A stretch of 64,000 bases of DNA from JAKOUY01 sp037045185 (GTDB lineage: Bacteria; Actinomycetota; Acidimicrobiia; Acidimicrobiales; Ilumatobacteraceae). Below, piece after piece: positions 30,134-39,396 of the stretch. The stretch is taken from positions 372,001 through 436,000 of the forward strand of contig JBAOHQ010000014.1 in assembly GCA_037045185.1 (NCBI GenBank). Direction: 5' to 3'. A program made the translations under genes and the position numbers. Each line of letters starts with the position of its first letter. Positions within the stretch are counted from its first letter, which is position 1. The notes beneath the pieces are model-generated. The model made no database searches. It saw only the letters and a list, made by a program, of their open reading frames with translations, and was not told where the DNA came from.

Positions 30134-31775
30134 CTACGCATTGACTGACCATATCCGTTGCGCTCTGTCGACCAGATCAGCCTGACGTGCGGTCAGCAGG
30201 TCCTTCGTCCAATGATCGGCCGACAGGATCGGCTTTGTGGTGTCGAAGGAAACCCGGTTGTTCCGCTCTGCGTAGATCTTCTTCTTGCGATCGAATGGAA
30301 AGTACTGCGCCTTGTAATTCTTGATGCCGGCAAGCAGCGCAAGATTGCCAAGGCGGTGCAGCCAGAGGCGGTGTTCGTCATCGGTGAAACGCTCACGCCA
30401 GTAGGCGTCCTTGAGCGCCTGAGGCAGAACATGCTCGATGGTGATTTTGCCGCCGAAGTCCTTGGTGACCGACTCTGTCCTGATCGGCCTCTTCAAGCCG
30501 CAGCAGGACGGCCTGCGCGAAGGGCCGCCCATAAACCTCGCCGTCAAGCAGAGAACGGAACTCATCGTCGTTGGCATTGGCTCGGAAGATCGCACGGATG
30601 TCGTCCGCGCTTTTCCCGGCACGGATCGCGGTGATGAGCTGGAAGTACGCTGTTAAACGCGCAGTGAACGCGAGCCGCCGGATCCAGTTCTGATAGGTGA
30701 TCCGTTCGAGTAGATCGATGAACTCCCCCTCTGGCATGTCAGCAACCGGCCTGTTCAAGAAGGCAAGCAGCGGCGGGATCCACTCCTCGAACGCTACCCG
30801 CTTGCAGCGATCTGATCGGCGCGACGAGCTGCAGGCGCCTCGAACTCATTCCTGCAGAACGCGCAGATAGTTGCGGGCGGAGGTATTCAACTCGTCGAGG
30901 AAAGTGAACGGCGACGGCTGCAGTCTCGATAAGGGGTTCAAACTCCTCGTGCAGTGCCTTCCGAGCTTTTGTCGCGACGATCGAGCTGCGATGATGCGCC
31001 ATGAACTGGTCAAGCCGTTCGATACCGATCTGCTCCTCCAGTTCGAGCCAGGCCTCGTCCAGATCACTGCTACGAGCTGTATTGCCGCCAAGCCGCGCGA
31101 ACAGCATGTTCTTGATCAGGTCGGCATTTGACAGCGCCATGCCGCGGGCGTTCAGAACATTAAACAGCCGATATGCCGACTGCCAGGAAGCAGTGGTGAC
31201 AAACACCACATAGACCCTGCTGAGCAGGTAGTTTGCGAACAGCTTCAGCGTCTTCTGGTCGTGCTGCGCGATGAAGGTGTCGATGGCCTCCAGGTTCTCG
31301 ATGATGCGCTGCTTTGGGGCGTCCTGCTCCTTGGCGATTTCTTTGCGTACCGCCTCGGGCACCACTTCCCCAGCCAGCACATATCGGCGGAAGAAGCTCT
31401 GATCTCGCTGGCGCAGGGTCAGGCGTGGCGTCTCCTCTTCACCGGTCAGGGCATTGCGTGGCAAAACGCGCCGACCAAGCTCGGATTTCGCTGGTTCATC
31501 GACGCGCATCGCGCAGGCGTGAAAAGATCAAGTTAAGCGTTGTGAGACGCTGCTGACCGTCCACGACATCGTAAAGACGACCCTTCTCACGCTCGATCGT
31601 GATGAGCGAGCCGATGAAATATTCCTCATCGTTAGCCGCAAACGCCTCCCAAACATCATCGAGTAATTGCTCAACGTTACCCTTCTCCCAGGAATATGGG
31701 CGCTGATACGCGGGTATTTCGTATCGAATCTGTTCCGTCAGAATTTGACTTATCGTGCGCTCGGCCGCTTCCATG
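30134..31775 (-). CDS. DUF262/DUF1524 (GmrSD/RloF-like) restriction-type protein
   Basis: The N-terminal DUF262 domain (ParB/sulfiredoxin-like) has YEIPAYQRPYSWEKGNVEQL, the catalytic DGQQRLTTL motif (LYDVVDGQQRLTTLNLIF) and FNVLNARGMALSNADLIKNM. The C-terminal DUF1524 HNH-like nuclease shows KITIEHVLPQALKDAYW, HRLGNLALLAGIKNY and a terminal helix. GmrSD-type enzymes use NTP hydrolysis and HNH cleavage against modified phage DNA; RloF-like relatives sit in type I R-M operons, as here. Breaks near 31505, 30845-30790 and 30490. Expressed in the same direction as hsdR, about 100 bp upstream of it. Confidence 0.85.
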
Positions 31776-31844
31776 GTCGCTCTCAACTATCGGACGGCGA
31801 CGGGATTGCCGGGCGCCCCGATTTTGAGCTGACATTACCGCCGT

Positions 31845-32316
31845 TTACGGCGCCAGACTAAGCTGTCGCCCCAGGGCGACGCAAGCATGAAGCCAGCTGC
31901 TCGCCGATGGCATCTTCAATCTAGAGGAGCGCTCAGGACAGTTCGCTGCTCCGGACCATGCCATTGGCAGGGTGCTGCGCAGCGCCTCCAGCTTGAGACC
32001 GGACGGCTGACGTCCTTCGAGGATCGACTCAACCAGGTCTGGGGACAGATGCGACAGGCGCATCGTCCTCGTGAGGTATGGTGCAGCGATCCCCTCGCGC
32101 TCGGCCAGTTCGGCGATGGTGGCGAACTCACCCGACTTCAGCATGCGCTTCCAGCGGAAGGCGCGGGCCAGCGCCTTGACCAGCGTGCTGTCCGGCGTTC
32201 GCTGCTGCGTCGGACACCGGTCGGGCAGCTGCATCTCCTTCCGCCCGCCGCGCTTCACGATGCGGAATGGGACATGGAGCGTCACCGTCTCGGGGATCGG
32301 CGTGCGCGCGGGTCAT
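31845..32316 (-). CDS. small HTH protein of the recombinase cassette
   Basis: The ATG at 32314-32316 overlaps the recombinase stop (ATGA). After a break near 32300 it reads VTLHVPFRIVKRGGRKEMQL, then ALARAFRWKRMLKSGEFATI and an HTH, AELAEREGIAAPYLTRTMRL. This small protein regularly follows DUF2924-recombinase pairs in alphaproteobacterial phages and islands. Its role (perhaps directionality or DNA binding) is not known. Confidence 0.7.
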
Positions 32317-33637
32317 GCGGCCGCTCCCATGTCTCCGGCCAGCATCTCGCGCGCGAGGCCGCCGAGCCCGTCCATCCGGAGCCGGACGTTCAGCCCGTCC
32401 GTGCCGATGTCCACGCGCTCGACCAGCAGCGCCACGATGCGCGCCTGCTCGGCGGGGAAGAGTTCGTCCCACAGCGGATCGAGCTGCTGCAATGCCGCGC
32501 GTGCGTCGGCCTCGGAGATGTCGTCGGCGTGGGCGCGCGCCGCCTTCCAAGTCCCCGCCACGATCTCTGGCTGGCGGAACACGGCGCGCAGCTGGTCGAT
32601 GACGGCGGCCTCGATCTCGCCCGCGGGTACGCGGCCGACCGGGCACGACCCGGCGCCATGCTTCAGCACGGTCTGGCTGACGTAGTAGCGGTAGAGCCTG
32701 TCGCCCTTGCGGGTATGGGTCGGCGAGAACGCGGCGCCATCGGGCCCGAACAGCAGCCCCTTCAGCAGCGCGGGCGTGTCGGCGCGGGTGCGGGCGGCGC
32801 GCTTCCGGGGGCTCTCCTGCAGGATGGCGTGGACACGGTCCCACGTCTCGCGGTCGATGATGGCGTCGTGCTCGCCGGGATAGCTGTCGCCCTTGTGGAC
32901 CGCCTCGCCGATGTAGGCGCGGTTGCTGAGCATCCGGTAGATGTATTTCTTGTCGATCCGGTTGCCGCGCGGCGTGCGGATGCCGCGCGTCGCCGACCTC
33001 CCGCGCCAGTTCCGTGCAGGACCCGATCTCGAGGAAGCGGGCGAAGATCCAGCGCACATGCGCGGCGCTCTCTTCGTCGACCACCAGCTTCCGGTTCTCG
33101 ACGCGGTAGCCGTAGGGCGGCACGCCGCCCATCCACATGCCCTTCCTGCGAGATGGCGGCGACCTTGTCGCGGATGCGCTCGGCCGTCACCTCGCGCTCG
33201 AACTGGGCGAAGCGAGAGCAGGATGTTCAGCGTCAGCCGCCCCATGGACGTGGTGGTGTTGAACGACTGCGTGACCGAGACGAAGGTCACGCCGTTCCGG
33301 TCGAACACCTCGACCAGCTTGGCGAAGTCGGCGAGCGAGCGGCTGAGGCGGTCGATCTTGTAGACCACCACCACGTCGACCAGCCCGTCCTCGATGTCGG
33401 CCAGCAGCCGCTTCAGGCCGGGGCGTTCCAGCGTGCCGCCGGAGATGCCGCCGTCGTCGTACTGATCGCGGACCAGCACCCAGCCCTCGGACCGCTGGCT
33501 GGCGATGTAGGCCTCGCAGGCCTCGCGCTGGGCATGGAGGCGAGTTGAACTCCTGCTCCAGCCCTTCCTCGGAGGATTTCCGGGTGTAGACGGCGCAGCG
33601 CAGCTTGCGGACGACCTTCGATTTTTCGGCGGCTTCG

Positions 33638-33641
<4 letters not shown>
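32313..33641 (-). CDS. large serine recombinase (resolvase domain + recombinase + zinc ribbon)
   Basis: The resolvase domain shows RCAVYTRKSSEEGLEQEFNS (catalytic-Ser loop, in a shifted frame), GWVLVRDQYDDGGISGGTLE, LVDVVVVYKIDRLSRSLADF and QSFNTTTSMGRLTLNILLS. The recombinase domain follows (PPYGYRVENRKLVVDEESAA, YIYRMLSNRAYIGEAVHKG) and a zinc-ribbon region (LKGLLFGPDGAAF, YRYYVSQ). It is a site-specific integrase/excisionase of phage or ICE type. The ATG overlaps the DUF2924 stop. Breaks near 33600, 33540, 33215, 33140 and 32990. Confidence 0.9.
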
Positions 33642-34098
<457 letters not shown>

Positions 34099-34184
34099 GC
34101 GGGTCTCCCGTGTTTTGCAGTCCGGACTGACCGCTCGCGACGGGCGGAAAGTGTAGCGAACATTCTCCAATGTCGTCAGAGAGT

Positions 34185-34302
34185 TCACTTGACTGGCGCA
34201 TGCAACAGCCGGATCAGGCCGAGGGCCAAGCAGGCGGCACAACTCGGCGCGGCGTTCGGCGGGAGACATCAGAAAAGGTGACAAGGCATTGGGGCCGGAC
34301 AT
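34185..34302 (-). CDS. small conserved protein heading the DUF2924-recombinase cassette
   Basis: MSGPNALSPFLMSPAERRAE, then LCRLLALGLIRLLHAPVK and a stop at 34185-34187 once one extra base near 34227 is removed. A short 'MTPAERxxELxxILAxGxxRL' protein commonly precedes DUF2924 in these cassettes; its function is unknown. Confidence 0.55.
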
Positions 34303-34438
34303 GGCAGACCTTTCGGGAGCATCTGCCAGTCAAAGGCCAATCCGGTGCCCGAAATGGGACAGTTGGCACAAGCTTTCTTGCGGGACTCACTGACGTCCTG
34401 CTTAATCGGACCAGTTTTCAGAAGCTGAGGAGGTCAAT

Positions 34439-36605
34439 TTGGGCCAGCGCTACAACAGGGTTGGTCGTGAAACCCTGCAGATTGCCGACACCGCCCCCAT
34501 GGAATTGTTACGGCAGATCGTCGAATGGCAAGAAGACGAAACGGACGATCAGCGCGACCTGGATTGGCCGGCTTCCGAAGACGAAGATGCGTTTCGCAGA
34601 TCCGTAAAGTCCCTTCTCGACGAGCAGACGATAGAGTTCCTGCGCCCAATCGAAGACCGCTGCGTCCGGATCAATCAGCTCGCGTCTGCCAATGGCATTA
34701 AGTCACTGTCCCATGTTGCGAAAGAGCGGCTGAGCCACGAGCAATACCAAGAGTTTGATGCGCAGCCCAACGAATTGTGTCGCTGCATCTGGATGTTTCT
34801 TGGACGTCAGCAAGACTTCCGGGATGCGGAGGCATTCCATGCGGTTCGTCAGTACCGCGACCATGGCAGGATGTACGATGCGTTCGAAGCTGATGCGGGC
34901 GCCGCCACGATCACCAGCGTCCAGCAGATGGACCCCGGGGACTCTCGCCGGGCTCCTGACGACAAGACTGGACCTGCCGTCGAAAGTTGACATCAGCACT
35001 CTTCATCTTCAGGCGACGCCAACCCATCGTCCTTCGCTCCTGGTCATTGTCCGCCATGCCGGACCCTTGTCCAGCGTGTTCCATCACAAGGACGGTGGTC
35101 AGCGAAAGACGATCTACTTCCGCCCGTCGAACGAGGCCTCGCTGGTCTGGACGCCTGACGAGGGGTTGATCGAGGCTTGCGGGGCGAGCCCACAGGTTCG
35201 CATGTCGGTGGCAGAGACGTTTGCCGAGGTCGTGTTCAAGACCGACCTCTCGAAGAAGCCGCTCAGCTGGCGATATTACGACCTCTCGCAATTCCATTCC
35301 TCGTTGACCCTGCCGCTGCCGCCTTGGGATGACGTGGAGGTAGGGCTCGCCAAGATCATCGAAATCGAGATGCGCCTCGGGACCTGGGCTCGAAGGTTGT
35401 CGCTTCGAGTGACAATCGATGATGATATCGAGGATACGGCGGAGCGTTGGATCGGCGGAGGTCGCCTTCTGAAGCGGGTAGAGGGTTTCAGCCGGGTCAA
35501 TCTCGCGGTGAAGTACAAGCGGCCACCCAAAGAAAGGCTGCGATCCCTGGAGATATCCTTTGGCGATCGTCGGTCCAATCTTCAAAGCAAGCCATCGGTC
35601 GACGATCGCGATCTCGGATATCGTCTGTTGCAGTTCTGGGGCATCCTGAAACGACTGCAGCCTCTCGAATACAAGGAAATCGCCGAGATCCTGCCAAATC
35701 TGCTGGAACTGCATGACCTTCCGGAAGATGAAATCTCAGGGGGCCATCTCAGGCGACTTGGCCTCGATCCGCAGCGATTGATGGACGGTGGGGTCATTGC
35801 CTTCAAGGCAAGGCAATCCAGAATTCTCTCGGATCAAGGCGACGAGGAAATTCTCGTCGAGATGGGCAAACGTGAAGGAGAGGTCGAAGCGGAGGACCTT
35901 TTTCACGAACCATCCGGGAAACTGGTATCTGAAGACACCCGCCTTTACGTTCTGAAGCGCGATTGGCTCGACGAAATCGTCCTAAACGCGCTACGTCCCC
36001 TGATCGGCAGGGGTCGGATTGAGAATGTGACCGAGGACTTGATTTCGCTCGGCACCTGGCGTGGGGATCACCAAGACATTCCGTTGTTCCTGGTGCGTCG
36101 GATCGACCAACTTGCACGTCTTCAAATGTCTGACCATATGCTTCGCAGCAGGCAGGGCGGTGGCATCGGAGTAGTACTTACGGCGGTCGGAACTCCTTTG
36201 ACCCATTTGGGTCCGAACGTAGTTGTGCCACTACCGGAAATTCTGTCAGACGGAAAACTCGACGACGCATCAATTGCCGATCTCAGGCAACGGTTCGCAG
36301 CAGGACGGTGGCTTGCGATGGGCGGAACCGAGGTCGCGCTGATGAGCTTCGGAACCCACCTTGCGATGCTCTATATTCCTGGAAAGGTACCGTTGCCGGT
36401 TCTGGGGCCGATCCAGATCAAGATATTGGATAGGTTGGTCAAGGCACACAAGGCAGGTTCCCCTGGGGTCCCTACAGGGCATGCTGTCGATGGCACAGGT
36501 GTTCGTAGCCCGGCAGATGCCTGGAAATCGAACTTCAGGAAGTCAGTGGTTGGCGTATACTTCGAGAATTCGCAGCGCGGTCTCTGGCGTTTGAAGCCCG
36601 ACTGA
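34439..36605 (+). CDS. unrecognised 722-residue protein (one frameshift)
   Basis: A TTG start at 34439 is chosen because a canonical AGGAGG lies five bases upstream. The first 165 residues (GRETLQIADTAPMELLRQIV, DEDAFRRSVKSLLDEQTIEF, DAQPNELCRCIWMFLGRQ) are acidic and helical. One extra G in a run at about 34938 shifts frame; removing it joins DPG-TLAGLLTTRLDLPSKVD. The next part looks beta-rich (SLLVIVRHAGPLSSVF, KTIYFRPSNEASLVWTPDEG, LSLRVTIDDDIEDTAERWIG). The C-terminal 250 residues include KRDWLDEIVLNALRPLIGRG and a Gly-rich stretch (RSRQGGGIGVVLTAVGTP). No family recognised. It lies between a recombinase cassette and a Com-like gene. Confidence 0.8.
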
Positions 36606-36707
36606 TAAGCGACCCGAAGAGTCGGACGCGGGTCCGACCTTTCGCGGGCGACGGTCCGATATTTGATCAGCAACTCAGGTCTCCTCAGACAACTAGAGGA
36701 GCCTCAA

Positions 36708-36923
36708 ATGGCCTATCCGTTCGACCACCGCCGCGATCGCCCTGCAACCCACGCCTGGACCGCCAATATCGACCCAGCCCAATGGCGCTGCGTTGAATGC
36801 GGCAAACTGCTGGGCGTGCGTCATGGCGCACGTCTGCATATCCGGCTGCAGCGGCATAACTACGTCGTGACCTTGCCCGCTGAGGCGATCTGCCCGGCCT
36901 GCGAAGCCAAGAACCGGACCTGA
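36708..36923 (+). CDS. Com-like zinc-ribbon protein
   Basis: The ATG follows AGAGGAG by six bases. WRCVECGKLLGVRHGARLHI and EAICPACEAKNRT give two CxxC knuckles, resembling phage Mu Com, a translational activator that binds mom mRNA. The 71-residue length and knuckle spacing fit the Com family. No mom-like modification gene is adjacent, so the target is unknown. Spaced 100 bp after the 722-residue gene, on the same strand. Confidence 0.65.
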   Translation: MAYPFDHRRDRPATHAWTANIDPAQWRCVECGKLLGVRHGARLHIRLQRHNYVVTLPAEAICPACEAKNRT

Positions 36924-37305
36924 TCTGACACCCGGCGCCTCCGCGGCGCCCGTTTCTCTCTCCCATTCCCGAAACCCTCTGCGAGCCCCCGTGAGGCGCC
37001 AGACGCCCGGCCGAAAGGCTGGACGTCATGCGCGCCTCCTGGTCCGCACTCCACGCATCCCTCTCCACAACCCTGAACCGAACCTCGTCCGAGACGGCAT
37101 TCACGGCGATGCGGCGGGCCAGTCCCGAACTTCGCCGGTTCCAGTCCATAGCCTCGCTGATGGAGCATCAGCATTCCCCGAGCAGCGATACCGCGACACG
37201 GTTCGGCGTGATCCGAGCTTTGGTCGCTGCAGCACAATCGGACTGCCCCTATCGATCGAACCGCACAGATCATGGTCATCGTGGCTTTGTGGCCCGGTCT
37301 CGATG

Positions 37306-37309
37306 CAGT
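37306..37309. repeat. 4-bp target duplication (left) of IS3 copy 1
   Basis: CAGT directly before GGTAATCCTCCCC; the matching CAGT is at 38508-38511. Confidence 0.65.
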
Positions 37310-37348
37310 GGTAATCCTCCCCGTTTTAACGGGGCGCGACCGTAGAAC

Positions 37349-38180
37349 TCACGCGGCCATTTTCAGCTTCATGGCGGGTGTAACGCCGCCGATGCCCATA
37401 TTCGGGCGTTCGTTGTTGTAGGTCCATAGCCATTCGGTGGCGATCTGCTGCACCTCCTCGATGGTTTCAAAGATGTAGAGGTCGAGCCATTCGTGGCGGA
37501 CCGTCCGGTTGTAACGCTCGACATAGGCGTTCTGCTGCGGCTTGCCGGGCTGGATGTATGTCAGGGCGATGCCCTGCTTCTCGGCCCAGGTCATCAGCGT
37601 GGAACTGACGTATTCGGGGCCGTTGTCGACCCTGATCGCCAGGGGCTTTCCGCGCCATTCGATGATCTGGTTCAGGGAGCGGACGACCCGTTCGGCGGGC
37701 AGCGAGAAGTCGACCTCGATCCCCAGGCCCTCGCGATTGAAGTCGTCTAGCACGTTCAGAAGCCGGAATTGCCGCCCGTCGGCCAAGCGGTCCGCCATGA
37801 AATCCATCGACCAGACCAGGTTCGGGGCATCCGGCACGGCCAGTTCCTCGGGCTTCTCGCGCTTCAGCCGTCGCCGCGGCTTGATGCGCAGGTTCAGCTC
37901 CAGTTCGCAGTAGATCCGGTGAACCCGCTTGTGGTTCCAGACATGCCCCTTCACGTTCCGCAGGTGGAGGAAGCACAGCCCGAACCCCCACGTCTTGTGG
38001 ACATTGGTCAGCCCCACCAGCAGGTCGGCGATCATCTCGTTCTCTTCGTCGCGCCTCGGACTGTAGCGGAAACAGGTCTCGCTGACGCCGAACGCGCGGC
38101 ACGCCAGCGCGATGCTGACACCCTTCGTCGCCACCGCCTTCTCGGCCAACTCCCGGCGTCGAGCTGGCCGCGTCACTTTT
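37349..38180 (-). CDS. IS3 transposase OrfB (DDE), copy 1
   Basis: The catalytic core is intact: LVWSMDFMADRLADGRQFRL (Asp), AIRVDNGPEYVSSTLMTWAE (Asp) and QQNAYVERYNRTVRHEWL (Glu), ending GGVTPAMKLKMAA. It is expected to be made as an OrfAB fusion by -1 slippage on A-AAA-AAG at the orfA end, since no strong ribosome site precedes it. The coding start given is approximate. Confidence 0.88.
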
Positions 38181-38436
38181 TTCCAAGAGCCTCTCGAAGC
38201 AGGTCGGCCTGCATGCTGAGATCGGCAAACATGCGCTTCAGCCGCCGGTTCTCGTCCTCGAGGGCCTTCATCTGGCTCATCATGGACGCATCCATGCCGC
38301 CATACTTGGCCCGCCACTTGTAGAACGTCGCGCTGCTGATCCCATGCTCGCGGCACAGCTCGGGAACGGGCATCCCGCCCTCAGCCTGGCGCAGCACGCC
38401 CATGATCTGGGCTTCGGTGAAACGGCTCTTCTTCAT
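38173..38436 (-). CDS. IS3 transposase OrfA (HTH), copy 1
   Basis: MKKSRFTEAQIMGVLRQAEG, ELCREHGISSATFYKWRAKY (HTH) and a leucine zipper (KALEDENRRLKRMFADLSMQ), ending REALGKK. The run GGAAAAAAGTGA at the stop is a standard IS3 slippery site. An in-frame ATG 18 bases upstream (MDEEIP) is possible. Confidence 0.88.
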   Translation of the reverse strand: MKKSRFTEAQIMGVLRQAEGGMPVPELCREHGISSATFYKWRAKYGGMDASMMSQMKALEDENRRLKRMFADLSMQADLLREALGKK

Positions 38437-38507
38437 CGGAATCTCCTCGTCCATCCTGCCGAGAAAATTCTACCTTCTGCATCCCCTTAACCATGGGGAG
38501 GATTACC

Positions 38508-38511
38508 CAGT
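38508..38511. repeat. 4-bp target duplication (right) of IS3 copy 1
   Basis: CAGT directly after GGATTACC, identical to 37306-37309. Confidence 0.65.
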
Positions 38512-39024
38512 GTTCTGGCGCCTCTGGCGTGGTTTTCCCGGCGCGCGTGAAGATCTGTCGGGCGAGATCATTTCCCGGATCAGCGACGCGATCCTGACCA
38601 TTAACCTTGAACGTGTCGCTGCGGTCACTGCGACGCTTCTGCTCAACCTTGAGCGCGACATCCGCCGCGACCTGATCCGCGCCCGACTGTTGGCCGCGGA
38701 CGCCCAGCACATCGATGATCCAGCCGCCGAGGTACAAACGGCCATGCTGGAAGGGCGGGCTACGGTGGAGACTCGGTCCATCGACGATCACCTTGCCGAT
38801 CTTGCGCCGAATGAAGGACGCCTTCTGAAACGGGTCTTTCTTTTGGGCGAAACCCAGGAAGAGGCAGGCCGTGCGATGGGCATGAGGCCCGCGGCCGCGC
38901 GCAAGCGTTTCCAGCGTGCATTGGCGAAGCTCAGGGCCCGCAGGAAATTTCCATCGCAGATGTCCCAATCCGGCCCTCGGGTTGGCCTTTGACTGTCAGG
39001 AAAACCCTTCTGTGGAGACGGCGA

Positions 39025-39195
39025 ATGGAAGATGACCAGGAAGAATACGAGAAGCTGCCCGGGTATTTCCGAGCCTGGGACCTGGCGCAGGTGGTTTTGG
39101 CGGGAAATCGCTATCGCATCGAGGATATCGGCGTTTTGGCCGACGGCGGCGCGCTTTTCGCGGTCTACGTCTCGCTGGCCCGGGTGGTGTGCTGA
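39025..39195 (+). CDS. small hypothetical protein
   Basis: MEDDQEEYEKLPGYFRAWDL, then VLAGNRYRIEDIGVLADGGA and a stop at 39193-39195. It has 56 residues, is acidic, and was not recognised. It lies between the sigma-like gene and the HTH gene, 2 bp before the latter's GTG, suggesting one transcript. Confidence 0.6.
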   Translation: MEDDQEEYEKLPGYFRAWDLAQVVLAGNRYRIEDIGVLADGGALFAVYVSLARVVC

Positions 39196-39196
39196 G

Positions 39197-39392
39197 GTGG
39201 CGCAATCGATCCCGGACCTGCTGACGACCGCGGAGCTTGCGCCGCCGCTGGCGCCTGGCACCGCGCACGCTTGCAGCGCTGGAGGGAGGCTTCAGCTACG
39301 GCCCGGCCTGGATGCGCCTCGGCGGCCGCGTGTTCTACCGTCTGAGCGATGTCGAGGCCTTCGAGGCCCGGCAGAGCTTCACGCCGGACTAG
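39197..39392 (+). CDS. AlpA/excisionase-like HTH protein
   Basis: A GTG start gives MAQSIPDLLTTAELAPPL, then after a break near 39268 LAALEGGFSYGPAWMRLGGR and VFYRLSDVEAFEARQSF. The 'TTAELA...RLGGRVFYRLSDVEAFE' pattern is the MerR-like winged helix found in AlpA/excisionase proteins of integrative elements. It directly precedes the primase gene, an arrangement seen in phage satellites and ICEs. Confidence 0.65.
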
Positions 39393-39396
39393 AGCC

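Larger units (their letters stand above)
37310..38507 (-). mobile_element. IS3-family element, copy 1 (minus orientation)
   Basis: Ends GGTAATCCTCCCC at 37310 and its inverse at 38495-38507. It is 1198 bp with orfA and orfB. It has a 4-bp duplication (CAGT) and sits in a sigma-like gene. Copy 2 (61705-62901) is in the opposite orientation and gives identical predicted transposases; the only difference I found is one G missing in copy 2 in the non-coding leader. Confidence 0.9.
37028..38992 (+). pseudogene. sigma-factor-like protein interrupted by IS3 copy 1
   Basis: The N-terminal part (37028-37309) reads MRASWSALHASLSTTLNRTS and, after a break near 37245, AQIMVIVALWPGLDAV. After removal of the IS and one CAGT duplication it continues FWRLWRGFPGAREDLSGEII, then ERDIRRDLIRARLLAAD and a region-4-like end NEGRLLKRVFLLGETQEEAG-RAMGMRPAAARKRFQRALAK. 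That end is a sigma-70 region 4 or related HTH. The joined frame across the duplication is GLDAVFWRLWRG. The host gene is disrupted, so the element's own regulation may be altered. Confidence 0.7.

Noticed and set aside
31887..33548. 553-codon plus-strand frame across the recombinase cassette
   Set aside because: Antisense shadow of the serine recombinase.
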